NCBI GenBank assembly: GCA_964019425.1
Contig: OZ025819.1
Location: 434,001-498,000 of the forward strand
Reading direction: 5' to 3'
DNA from: Flectonema sp. DT1601
Taxonomy: Eukaryota; Euglenozoa; Diplonemea; Diplonemida; Diplonemidae
DNA: 64,000 nucleotides
Positions 42,917 through 51,544 of this stretch are shown here, piece after piece; the stretch's first letter is position 1; each line of letters begins with the position of its first letter. The notes beneath the pieces were generated by a model. That model was not told where the DNA came from. It saw only the letters and a list, made by a program, of their open reading frames with translations, and did not search any database. The position numbers were made by a program, and so were the translations under genes.

Positions 42917-44583
42917 TAAACTCAGGAACGCCAGATAACAATTCCACCACACTTTGGAGGAAATTATAACGTTGCGAACCTTTGCTGTTACTTTTTTTTT
43001 TTTTTTCCTTCTCTGTTTTTTTTGTCCTGGAGTGATTCCGTCACTTTTAAGTATTCCTTAATAGAAAAGTGTCCCAGTGGGTTATCTTCAGCTTTTTGTT
43101 GCCTGCTGCAGTATGATTCTCGTTTAAAAGTTACGCTTGCTTTGTTTTGTCGGAAGATTGTCGAGATTCTCCGGGTGCTTCTCCTTTCATTTTTTCCCTT
43201 TTTTTTTAGATTGGCACGAACGTAGTAAATATATATCTTAGAACCCGAATCAGACTGGCAAAGTAGGACCCCTTTCGTTGATGATTATAACTTTCTTTTA
43301 ATGGTAAAACTTATAAAGGATTAAGTTTGTATTACATACAAGCACATTACATTATTCCGTTGCCCCTTTCCGTTTTTTTTTTTTTTTTCTTTTTATAGTT
43401 GTCGTTTGTGTGAAAGTGTGTTTTGAGTTTTTTTTAGTTGAGGAAAATCTTGCAACAAGCAACAACAATACTCAATAAATTTTTGTATAGGCTTGAAAAA
43501 AAATAATGTCAGATTTGCGAAACATATTGAGTTGGGAGGTGGGAGCCTCTGAAACCCGTATCCTAGAACACAGGTTGGTTTCTGCAATATGCACTTTCGT
43601 TACTCTGTACTTACTTTTTTTTGGCATAATTTTTTTCATAATTTTTTTTCGTTTGTTTCGCAAGAACATCAAAGTTGATTTTGTTTAACAACCCAAAATT
43701 ACTGCGATTTTCTGCTCAATGTGTACATTTTTTGTGTGCTCTCATTTTTTTTATTGGCTTCCATGTCTTACATTATAAAGAAAAAGTTGCATATATTCTT
43801 AGTTTGACGTAAAAGCCGTTTTAAATTCCGTTTTTTTTTTGTTTGCTTTCGCCTCGTCTATTAGCGTATCAGTGGTACTGTCCTTCTGAGTTAGTTTCAT
43901 TCATTGAAGAACGATTATTCTCAATTACTTCTATCCATCCATCTAGCTTTTTAAGTGGAGTTTTGTCCTATATTGATGTAGGACATCTAACATTGTTTTT
44001 TTTTTTTTTTTAAATAAAAAAAATGTGTAATTAAATTGATTTTTTGAGTCAAAAAAAAAAAAAAAAAAAAAAAAAACGTTTTGAACGTAAAAATGACTCG
44101 ATATTAACAAAATAACAATCAGTGCGTTGTTGTTGCACATAATGACAACTAGATTCATACATCTAACTAAATTGAAATATTGCTTATTTCCTTTATGATT
44201 TTCTTAGTTTGACAACCTTTTTTGTGACAACATGCGTATGAAAAAATATTCTGATCTGTAAATAGCATTGCTGAGTTTGTTCTACCTCTCTCTCGTCGGT
44301 GAGAACTCACGCTGGTCGTGAATCTGCCAAAGAGACTTTTTCCCTGACTTTTTTAATATTTGCGGAAATAATTAAAAAAACAAAAAGTGAGAAATCATAG
44401 CTGCGCTCCCCCTCTCCTGCAAAAAAAAAAAAGAAAACGTTCCCCCTCACAATCACAATACCGTTTTTTATGAAAAAAATAGGTTAAAAAAAACTGAGTC
44501 TGTCTTTCGAAAAAAGTATCGAAATTCGCACTGTCAATGCCACTTTGGTTTAATTCTTAAGAGGAGAGCTTCGCCCTCTCAAG

Positions 44584-44703
44584 ATGGTTGATGGCGTTTT
44601 TTCGATACAAAAAGATTACTCTGTAGCCTACGTGTTCTATGCTTGTGCAAGCTCATTTCAGATCATTTTCCTATCCAAAGGTTGGTTTTCCAATCTTTTC
44701 TAA
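44584..44703 (+). CDS. Possible 39-residue small ORF (weak)
   Basis: An ATG frame encodes 39 residues with a hydrophobic centre (VAYVFYACASSFQIIFL). It follows a small GAGAG/CTCTC stem-loop at about 44563. It could be a small membrane peptide or chance; no homologue is recognised. Confidence 0.2.
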   Translation: MVDGVFSIQKDYSVAYVFYACASSFQIIFLSKGWFSNLF

Positions 44704-44932
44704 CAACTTAGTTCGCCTGGGTTGCTTTTTGCTCACAGCTCACAGCTGCGCGCAATCGTTATTTTGAATATTCATTTGATAAAAATGTAAAATAAACTAA
44801 TTCTCCCCCCTCGCAACTACGCAACTTAACATGCCGAGAGGAAAAAGGTAATGTGCATAAAATACATTGCAAGTCAATAATGATTTGCCTGTTAGGATTA
44901 TTGTTACACAAAAAAAATAAAATAAAATAAAT

Positions 44933-45397
44933 ATGGTTTCGGATCTTCCTCCTATCCACAAAGCTATCCGTGAAAATGATATTGAGGGGGTCAAGCTCCA
45001 AGTTTCGGAAGGCCATGTTAATCAACGTAGCGCATGTGGAAAGACACCACTGATGACCGCAGGTTATTACTGTAAAAAAGAGATGTTACCGATATTGATA
45101 TCAGCTGGTGCTGTTGTTAACGCCGTTGACGAACAGACTGGAAACACTGCAGCACACTACGTAGTAATGTCTATGGTATGTTTACTATTAAGAATAGTAA
45201 CAAGGCTGGTAGTTTAACCTCTGCAATTTAACTAAAAACAGAGTGGATACGTACGTCAATGTGGTTGCATGATGGTACTATCCCAAGCACACGCAGATAT
45301 AACAATAGAGAACAACGACGAGCTAACGGTAACTGGTCTCGCGGACAAGAATGGAAATACCGACATAGCCGCTACTTATGACGCCATGACGGATTAA
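44933..45397 (+). CDS. Small ankyrin-repeat protein
   Basis: Two exons (44933-45175, 45242-45397; 66-nt phase-0 intron, GTATGT donor, AAAAACAG acceptor) give 132 residues. It contains about three ankyrin units: IHKAIRENDIEGVKLQVSEG, then GKTPLMTAGYYCKKEMLPIL with ISAGAVVN, then GNTAAHYVVMS. The protein would be a compact interaction adaptor. The phytochelatin-synthase-like gene follows 183 bases later. Confidence 0.82.
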
Positions 45398-45554
45398 GTA
45401 GAGCACCTGAATGAAGATTTCTATCTTCAAATTTGTATTCAGTTAACCTTTTCTATGGTAAGAATACATTAATAACGTAACGAATAGTTCTCTACAGGTT
45501 ATAATAATTAACTACTTATGTCTGAGTTATGAATGGTGTCTGTTGTAGTTGCTT

Positions 45555-45570
45555 ATCTTCTTTCTTACAG
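45555..45570 (+). promoter_or_regulatory. Candidate leader splice acceptor of PCS-like gene
   Basis: ATCTTCTTTCTTACAG is a pyrimidine-rich acceptor 10 bases before ATG 45581. It favours that ATG over the in-frame ATG at 45533, which lies upstream of the acceptor. Confidence 0.5.
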
Positions 45571-45580
45571 TTCTGTCAAT

Positions 45581-47077
45581 ATGAATAATGGAATATGCTC
45601 GATGGGTCTCTCAAGAATCTGCGCAGGTGCTGAAAGAAAGTTGTGTAAGACCTGTCCGTTCTTTGCAAGAGAGACTCTGACTGCAGTCGGTGACATAGAA
45701 GATTTATGCCGATATCAACCAGCGAATCAGAGAAATCAGGCAGCCTTTGCAAGACCAAAATCAATCGATTCCACGAAGATAATAAAGAAAAAAGGATACG
45801 CAGCTGTTAAACTAGCAACAACATGTGACATTAGCTCTCCACTTGCAAAGCAGCAGAGAAGGTATATGTCTCTGGCTGCTAGTCGATCTGAAGAGATGGA
45901 TTACTTCGTTAAATCGAAGAACAACACAAACGTGGCATTCCAGAGTTTAGGGGAACCTATTCCTCAACAGAATAACTCACACTGTGATCAACTAAAAACA
46001 AGCTATGATAATCTAAGTTCCAAACCACACAAAGTAACACTTGCAGATCTAACGAAGAAACCACCTTCAAGATCCAGTTCGAAAAAACGAAACATCACAC
46101 CTTTTAGTAGTAGTGAAGGTCGTGTTATGTTTAAGGAAGCTCTTCAACAAGGATATCAGGAAGCTTATTTTAAACTATCAGAGCAGTATCAAACACTCTC
46201 AAGAGAAACATCAGAACAGTCGAAGGGAAGTGGGATTGCATCACTGACAATGGTACTGAACGCTCTCGGTATTGATCCTTTGAACAGTGCTTGTATAACG
46301 ACGTCTCCAATTTGGAAAGGGGTTTGGAGATGGTTCAGCAATGACATGGTGTCTGGTAGTGTAAGCAGGATATCGAAGTCAGAAGATTTCAGTAATATTG
46401 CGAGAAAGGCTCTCATCGAGTCTAAAGATTGTAATGTCGCATCTTTCAAGGCGTCGAGTTTGACTTCATTTCGCATGCATATTCAGACAACTGTATCTGC
46501 CCCGTCATCATTTCTAGTGGTAGCCTTTAATAAGAATTCGATATTCGATAGTAAGACTGCAGAGTGTCCGTTCTTTTCACCGATTGCTTCTTATCACCCA
46601 GGTACTGATAGCGTTTTGATTCTTGATGTTGATAGAGAGAATACTCAACCATATTGGTTACCGCTACGATCTCTTCATGAAACACTCTTTGGATATACGA
46701 TTGTTAGGAGAGAAGATTCAGTAAATGAAACTACTGGTGTTGCTCAAATTGTTAAAGCAATACAATCCAGTGTTCGAGAGAGTAAAGACTTCGAACGTGC
46801 TGTACGGAATATCAATACCGACATAGAAGCAACTCCTGGTCTCAAACATGTAATCTCACAGACTAAAACACATGAACACTTATCATCATCAACACCAGAT
46901 GCCTTTGCGTACACTGCATTGATGTTGTCACATCCAAGGGATATATTACTGCAAGGGCTTCCTGAAAAGCAACAAGCATTCCTCTGGTGGATGAAAAAAT
47001 CCGATACCAAATCTGTGCTTCATGAAAAGTCTGATTGGCTTGTGAAATGGAACAAACAACTGAGTCTGATTTGTTAG
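45581..47077 (+). CDS. Phytochelatin-synthase-like protein with substituted catalytic residues
   Basis: From ATG 45581 the protein has 498 residues. Residues ~1-175 are a Cys-containing and Ser/Lys-rich extension. Residues ~180-400 match the phytochelatin synthase (papain-like) domain: GSGIASLTMVLNALGIDP, IWKGVWRWF, FFSPIASY and VLILDVD, and PYWLPL. In active enzymes the first motif reads YCGLAS and the second GHFSPI. Here the catalytic Cys is Ser217 and the catalytic His is Phe331, while the Asp (349) remains. The spacing (His-to-Asp 18 residues) is as in Arabidopsis PCS1. Active family members join glutathione units to make metal-chelating phytochelatins. This copy should lack that transpeptidase activity and may be a regulatory, binding or repurposed protein. 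The reading frame is otherwise whole. Confidence 0.85.
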   Translation: MNNGICSMGLSRICAGAERKLCKTCPFFARETLTAVGDIEDLCRYQPANQRNQAAFARPKSIDSTKIIKKKGYAAVKLATTCDISSPLAKQQRRYMSLAASRSEEMDYFVKSKNNTNVAFQSLGEPIPQQNNSHCDQLKTSYDNLSSKPHKVTLADLTKKPPSRSSSKKRNITPFSSSEGRVMFKEALQQGYQEAYFKLSEQYQTLSRETSEQSKGSGIASLTMVLNALGIDPLNSACITTSPIWKGVWRWFSNDMVSGSVSRISKSEDFSNIARKALIESKDCNVASFKASSLTSFRMHIQTTVSAPSSFLVVAFNKNSIFDSKTAECPFFSPIASYHPGTDSVLILDVDRENTQPYWLPLRSLHETLFGYTIVRREDSVNETTGVAQIVKAIQSSVRESKDFERAVRNINTDIEATPGLKHVISQTKTHEHLSSSTPDAFAYTALMLSHPRDILLQGLPEKQQAFLWWMKKSDTKSVLHEKSDWLVKWNKQLSLIC

Positions 47078-47743
47078 TTAGAAATCCTTACTGTCTTTGC
47101 TTTGTGTTAAGTATCTCAGCAATAAACAGCTCCGTGATGAGATTCTTCACAAGTTTGGAATAGTATTGTTGGATTGTTTTACTGGTACTGTGTTTATGTT
47201 ACATTGGATCCTAATTAGAAGAAAAAAAGAAAAGAAAAAAAGAAGAAGAAAAAAAAAAAAAAAGGAAGATCCGTTCGTTGTTTAGCGATCGTGTGACTTA
47301 GATACAGCCAACAATTTGTCTTTTAATCACCTTTGACCGACTTTGCACCCATCACACTGACTAACCCCTTTGGGGGGGCATTACATATCACGTGGGGCTT
47401 GACTCGACTTGTTTCGTTTAAAAAAATTCCTATTTTTCTTTTTTTTTCCGTTCTCCTCCTAGTTCTAGTGACTTTTTATCCACAGAAGGCGGAAGTAATG
47501 AGAGAAACAAAAAAACGAAGTAGTCAGACGTCGATGGCACTTATTTTTTTTCACCCCAACATCTATCCCTTTCGTACCGTTCAGTTTTGTGTTGAGTCTG
47601 TTGCTTTGATATTATTGATACCAATTGTTATATTAATCATTTAGAATACAGGTGTTAGGGAAGTCATACTTGAAAAGTCTTAATTTGTAATTACGTCAAC
47701 ATCTCTATTGTAAACTTTAATTCAATTGGAAAGTTCTGATAAA
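47078..47743. other. Spacer
   Basis: No gene is supported. It contains a Lys-codon-like A/G run at about 47220-47265 and T-rich tracts. The open frame at 47333-47644 lacks an ATG start and is Phe/Leu/Ile-rich because of T runs. Confidence 0.6.
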
Positions 47744-50701
47744 ATGTTTTCAGCGATACTAATACTCGGGGTGACAGCCTTGTGCGTACCCCTCCCTGCA
47801 ACCCGACTTCGATGTGAGGGATCATCGTGGGGGGATAACCATCCTAGCTACTCGTATGCCATCCGACACGATAGAGAGCTGACGTTCACCTGGTCTCCTG
47901 AACACACACAAGAGAGAGTGAAGCAGCAATCATACGTGTTGAAGATCTCAGACAACATTAGAGAAGTTGTTTATGATTCTGGGATTATCAAGAGTTCAAT
48001 TCCTGTCCACACCACTGTTGTTAGTAATCTGAAGTCTGGAATGACATACGAGTGGGAATTGATGTGGAGTGACGGTGTTGAGTTTTCAAACAAAGCGATT
48101 GGTCAGTTCCATACCGGGCTGAGTGACGTAGACTGGACTGGAGTCCCATGGATAGGTTCTAATGATACGAACTTATTCAGATCAAAATTCTCAACAAAGT
48201 CGGCGACTAAAATTAAATCTGCCATCCTCTACCTATCTGGTCTCGGCTACTCCCACACCACAATAAATGGAAAAGATGTATCAAACAGCGTATTGGTATC
48301 ATCACCGTGGACTAACTACGCTAGACTAGTTGGATACTCTACATATGATGTTACTAATATTATTAATTTAGAAGCAGACAATGTGATTGGTATTGAACTT
48401 GGATATGGTTGGAGAGACGAGTCAGTTTACAAGTCTAAAGAACCAGTTCCTGGAGACAATACTGAAAGATGTTTTAGAACAATTATTGAATACGAATTAC
48501 AAGACGGTACATCATCTCGTCAAAACTTATCATGGTCTCAGTTTATGGGACCCGTTATCAGTGACAGCGTCTATAATGGAGAAACTTATGACTCTCGTAA
48601 AGAACAAAGTGGATGGGATACGGGTTATTATAACAAATCATGGCCAAAGGCCACTCCTGTAAATGGTCCTGTAGGTGCAATGACTCCTTGGTCAGCACCA
48701 CAAATCTCTATTAGTAGAGTCGTAAAACCAATTAATATTACGACACCAAAACCTGGTTATAAAGTTGTTGATTTCGGTATTAACCAAGCAGGAGTAGTTA
48801 GAATAAGAGATATCTCAATGAAATCAGGTGAAAGTATTGTTTTAAAATTTGCTGAAATCCTTCAACATGTTGGGATACCTGGAATTACGGTAGAGCCAGG
48901 GATGATTTATCAAGGCAACCTTCGTGGAGCAAAAGCGACCGATACTTACATTGGCAACGGCGAGTCAAACAAAACTTTTACAGCTAAGTTCACTTACCAT
49001 GGATTTCGTTATGTAGAAGTAACTGGTAGCTGGATACCAACTTTGGATAATATTGAAATGCTTCACTTTCACAGTGCTGTTCCTGCAAAGACACAGTTAA
49101 AATTCTCATCACCAATCATAAATGGAATTCAAAAGCTTGCAATGGGAGCTCAACGATCAAACATGATGTCAGTACTAACCGATTGTGATCAACGTGATGA
49201 GCGTCTCGGATGGATGGGTGACGCAGCTCTATCTGCAGAAACTATTTCATTGAATTATGATGCAAACTCTTTTCTAAAATTTGCACTTGACATGCAGTCA
49301 GTAGAAGTCGATTCTGATGGTTCACTACCTGATATCGTTCCTTGGGTTAGAGGTGGAAGTAGACCAGGTGATGTTTCTTGGACTCTCGCATATCCAGAAG
49401 AAATCCACGCCAACTTAATGATCAACAACGACACTGTCACTGCAAAACTAAACTTCAATAACATGCTTCGTCATCAAGAAAACATTGTATCTCAGGCAAA
49501 GAGTGCTGGCTCTCTTGGAAATATGAAAACAATTTACGGTGATTGGGTACCTCCACCAAGAGTGAAAGGTAGCTCCAGAACGGCAGTAAAACCGACCAGT
49601 TCTTATACCTCGGCATTCTCTTATTTAACTATCACTCGCATGGTTGGTGAGGTAGCCGCTGCTATTGGAAATCAAAGTGTTGCGAGCAGTATGGCAGCTC
49701 AGTTAGATTCGTTGAAGAAACAATTTAACGATGCGTTTTATAAAAATGGAATCTACGACAAAAATATCGACACCGACAACTCTTTAGCAATTGTTCTGGG
49801 AGTAGCAGGAAACACAACTGGTCAACATCTAGTAGATGTTATCCGTAATGATACACACCATTTCTATGCAGGGATTATTGGATTTAAGTTCCTTTTCGAT
49901 GCTCTCTATGATTTTGGTTACCAGCAGGATGCTCTCGCTATTCTCGAGGCTACTGACTACCCGAGTATCGGATTCATGATTACTAACACCATGGAACCTG
50001 CTACTTCTAATGTTTGGGAACTTATTGATGGACCTTATGAGGGACCAGGTATGAACTCTCGTAATCATCATATGTTTTCTTCGTATTCAAGTTACCTTGT
50101 TCGCAAACTTGCTGGTATTGATGTCTTGTATGAAACAGGTGTCGTTTCACTATTCCCTGCCCCACACATCGATCTCTCTTCATCGGCTGCGACGATGCAA
50201 CTCCCAAACGGAGTCGTCACTCACAACTGGACGAAAGAAGGTGGCATTCAGTGTGCGAAGGGTTTCCGTGGTGAGCGCTCACACCCCGACGCCAACAGTT
50301 TGATTCTCTCTTGTGGATCTGAAGGAGTGATCGAAGAAATTCTGTTCGCTAGTTACGGACAGCCATCTGGTGTTCAGTGTGGGGAATACGTTCAGCACTC
50401 AACTTGTCATCACAGCAGATCAGTTGAAGTGACGGAGAAGAAATGTTTGGGAAGGAATGAGTGCGAAGTTGATTTAAAGGAATTCCTTGAATTGGAGTGC
50501 GGAGACCACATGCGGGCAGCTGTCCGGTGTTCGAATGAACGGAAAGTTTTGGTGTCCGCGACCATTCCTATTGGAACAGTTGCCAAGATACACATTCCAC
50601 AGGGTACTGTCTTGAAGGGAAGTGATGGGAAGTTATTCGACGGCACCTCAATTGAATTAGAAAGTGGAACTTCTCACTTTACTCTTAACGATTCCCATTA
50701 G
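47744..50701 (+). CDS. GH78 alpha-L-rhamnosidase with nested SUEL lectin domain, copy 1
   Basis: A 985-residue single-exon protein. A signal peptide (~1-20) points to secretion. Fibronectin-like and jelly-roll modules precede the GH78 (alpha/alpha)6 barrel, whose acidic motif DCDQRDERLGWMGD is intact (Glu486). A second acidic site lies in NVWELIDGPYEGPG. The C-terminal beta-sandwich is interrupted: after GVVTHNWTKEGG comes a Gal-lectin (SUEL) domain (from LSCGSEGVI, with CHHSRSVEVTEKKC and AVRCS), then the sandwich resumes with VSATIPIGTVAKIHIP. Family enzymes release terminal L-rhamnose from plant, algal or bacterial glycans, and the lectin probably holds the substrate. The start is set at ATG 47744. 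The tandem partner lies at 51545. Confidence 0.93.
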   Translation: MFSAILILGVTALCVPLPATRLRCEGSSWGDNHPSYSYAIRHDRELTFTWSPEHTQERVKQQSYVLKISDNIREVVYDSGIIKSSIPVHTTVVSNLKSGMTYEWELMWSDGVEFSNKAIGQFHTGLSDVDWTGVPWIGSNDTNLFRSKFSTKSATKIKSAILYLSGLGYSHTTINGKDVSNSVLVSSPWTNYARLVGYSTYDVTNIINLEADNVIGIELGYGWRDESVYKSKEPVPGDNTERCFRTIIEYELQDGTSSRQNLSWSQFMGPVISDSVYNGETYDSRKEQSGWDTGYYNKSWPKATPVNGPVGAMTPWSAPQISISRVVKPINITTPKPGYKVVDFGINQAGVVRIRDISMKSGESIVLKFAEILQHVGIPGITVEPGMIYQGNLRGAKATDTYIGNGESNKTFTAKFTYHGFRYVEVTGSWIPTLDNIEMLHFHSAVPAKTQLKFSSPIINGIQKLAMGAQRSNMMSVLTDCDQRDERLGWMGDAALSAETISLNYDANSFLKFALDMQSVEVDSDGSLPDIVPWVRGGSRPGDVSWTLAYPEEIHANLMINNDTVTAKLNFNNMLRHQENIVSQAKSAGSLGNMKTIYGDWVPPPRVKGSSRTAVKPTSSYTSAFSYLTITRMVGEVAAAIGNQSVASSMAAQLDSLKKQFNDAFYKNGIYDKNIDTDNSLAIVLGVAGNTTGQHLVDVIRNDTHHFYAGIIGFKFLFDALYDFGYQQDALAILEATDYPSIGFMITNTMEPATSNVWELIDGPYEGPGMNSRNHHMFSSYSSYLVRKLAGIDVLYETGVVSLFPAPHIDLSSSAATMQLPNGVVTHNWTKEGGIQCAKGFRGERSHPDANSLILSCGSEGVIEEILFASYGQPSGVQCGEYVQHSTCHHSRSVEVTEKKCLGRNECEVDLKEFLELECGDHMRAAVRCSNERKVLVSATIPIGTVAKIHIPQGTVLKGSDGKLFDGTSIELESGTSHFTLNDSH

Positions 50702-51544
50702 ATATTAACACTTTATCATTTACGTGTTTCATATTATAAAAAAAAAAACGAGAAATTCAAATACCGATTTCACTTTTATTGTTTTGGTTTTAATCATTTC
50801 CACCTCATTGGAGAAGATAGCGAACGCTCACGTGTTGTTGTTCCTAGCTGACAGCGGCTTGAAATTTCGATTTTAAATTTGTGGTAATTTTCTGCTTCTT
50901 TCTTATTTGCATTCTTTTTTTGAGCAAAGCAACGCTCTGAGTTGTACCAGTCGCGTCCACATGTTTTCCGCATTAATACGTGTGGAGTCTTTTGCTTATG
51001 TTTTTCGTCTCCTCCTTTTTAATAGCTTACCAGCACTCAATAAATTTGCAATAGGACAGCCCACCTTTGGTTTCCTTCAGAATTTTATTATAACTTCAGG
51101 TGTACAATATGTAAGTTGGGTTGTGTTTCTTCCCTCCAAAACAAGACACAATGAATGAAAGTCTAAATAGTGGGAAGGGAGGGGATACCACAGAAGAGAT
51201 AATAAAGGCAAGAAAGGAGGTAAAAAGGGAAATTTATCGTTTACGTGTTTCATATTATGGGAAAAACTAGCAAACTGTCTGACACAACAACACGTCATGT
51301 TCTTGTGTCATTTATTCTGACTTTTCATGTCTTGCACCACTTTATAATGGGCCGTAAGTAGTTGCGTGTCCCTTATTATTATTTTTTATGAACTGCATGT
51401 TATTATTTCTATTGCTCGACTTTTCTTTTCTTGTTGAAAAAGAATACTTTACACAGTATCACTACTTATTGAAAGTACAGCGTGTGATGGTTGGTTGACC
51501 TTTCTGATTCTTAATTCCCTTTCTGTAGCTTTTTGGTAAAAGAA
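50702..51544. other. Spacer between rhamnosidase copies, duplicated from downstream
   Basis: Bases 50702-51120 match 54491-55035 apart from a 127-base segment present only downstream. Then comes a truncated copy of the 5' end of the 55143 gene (51143-51232), directly followed by an echo of the rhamnosidase 3' UTR (51233-51259). TTTCTGTAG (AG 51527-51528) precedes copy 2. Confidence 0.8.
51143..51232 (+). pseudogene. Truncated 5' fragment of the basic orphan gene at 55143
   Basis: AAGACACAATGAATGAAAGT and the following GATACCACAGAAGAGATAAT stretch match the start of the gene at 55143, but about 37 bases of the early coding part are missing and the match stops at 51232. It has no downstream coding part, so it is a scar of the tandem duplication that made the rhamnosidase pair. 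Confidence 0.8.

Larger units (their letters stand above)
39199..44932. other. 5.7-kb gene-poor region
   Basis: No convincing gene is seen. The region is rich in T runs up to ~39 bases (about 42595-42633, 42885-42915 and many shorter) and A runs (41513-41536, 44050-44076). It holds the ~225-bp tandem repeat (39989-40520), a TTTA microsatellite and three short open frames with protein-like composition, listed separately at low confidence. It could hold noncoding RNA, a transcription start or termination region for flanking gene arrays, or decayed sequence. Confidence 0.6.

Noticed and set aside
45533-45580. Upstream in-frame ATG of the phytochelatin-synthase-like gene
   Set aside because: The extra 16 codons include the pyrimidine-rich acceptor ending at 45570, so they are probably removed from the mRNA.
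47333-47644. Hydrophobic 103-codon frame
   Set aside because: It lacks an ATG start, and its Phe/Leu/Ile content comes from T-rich spacer.
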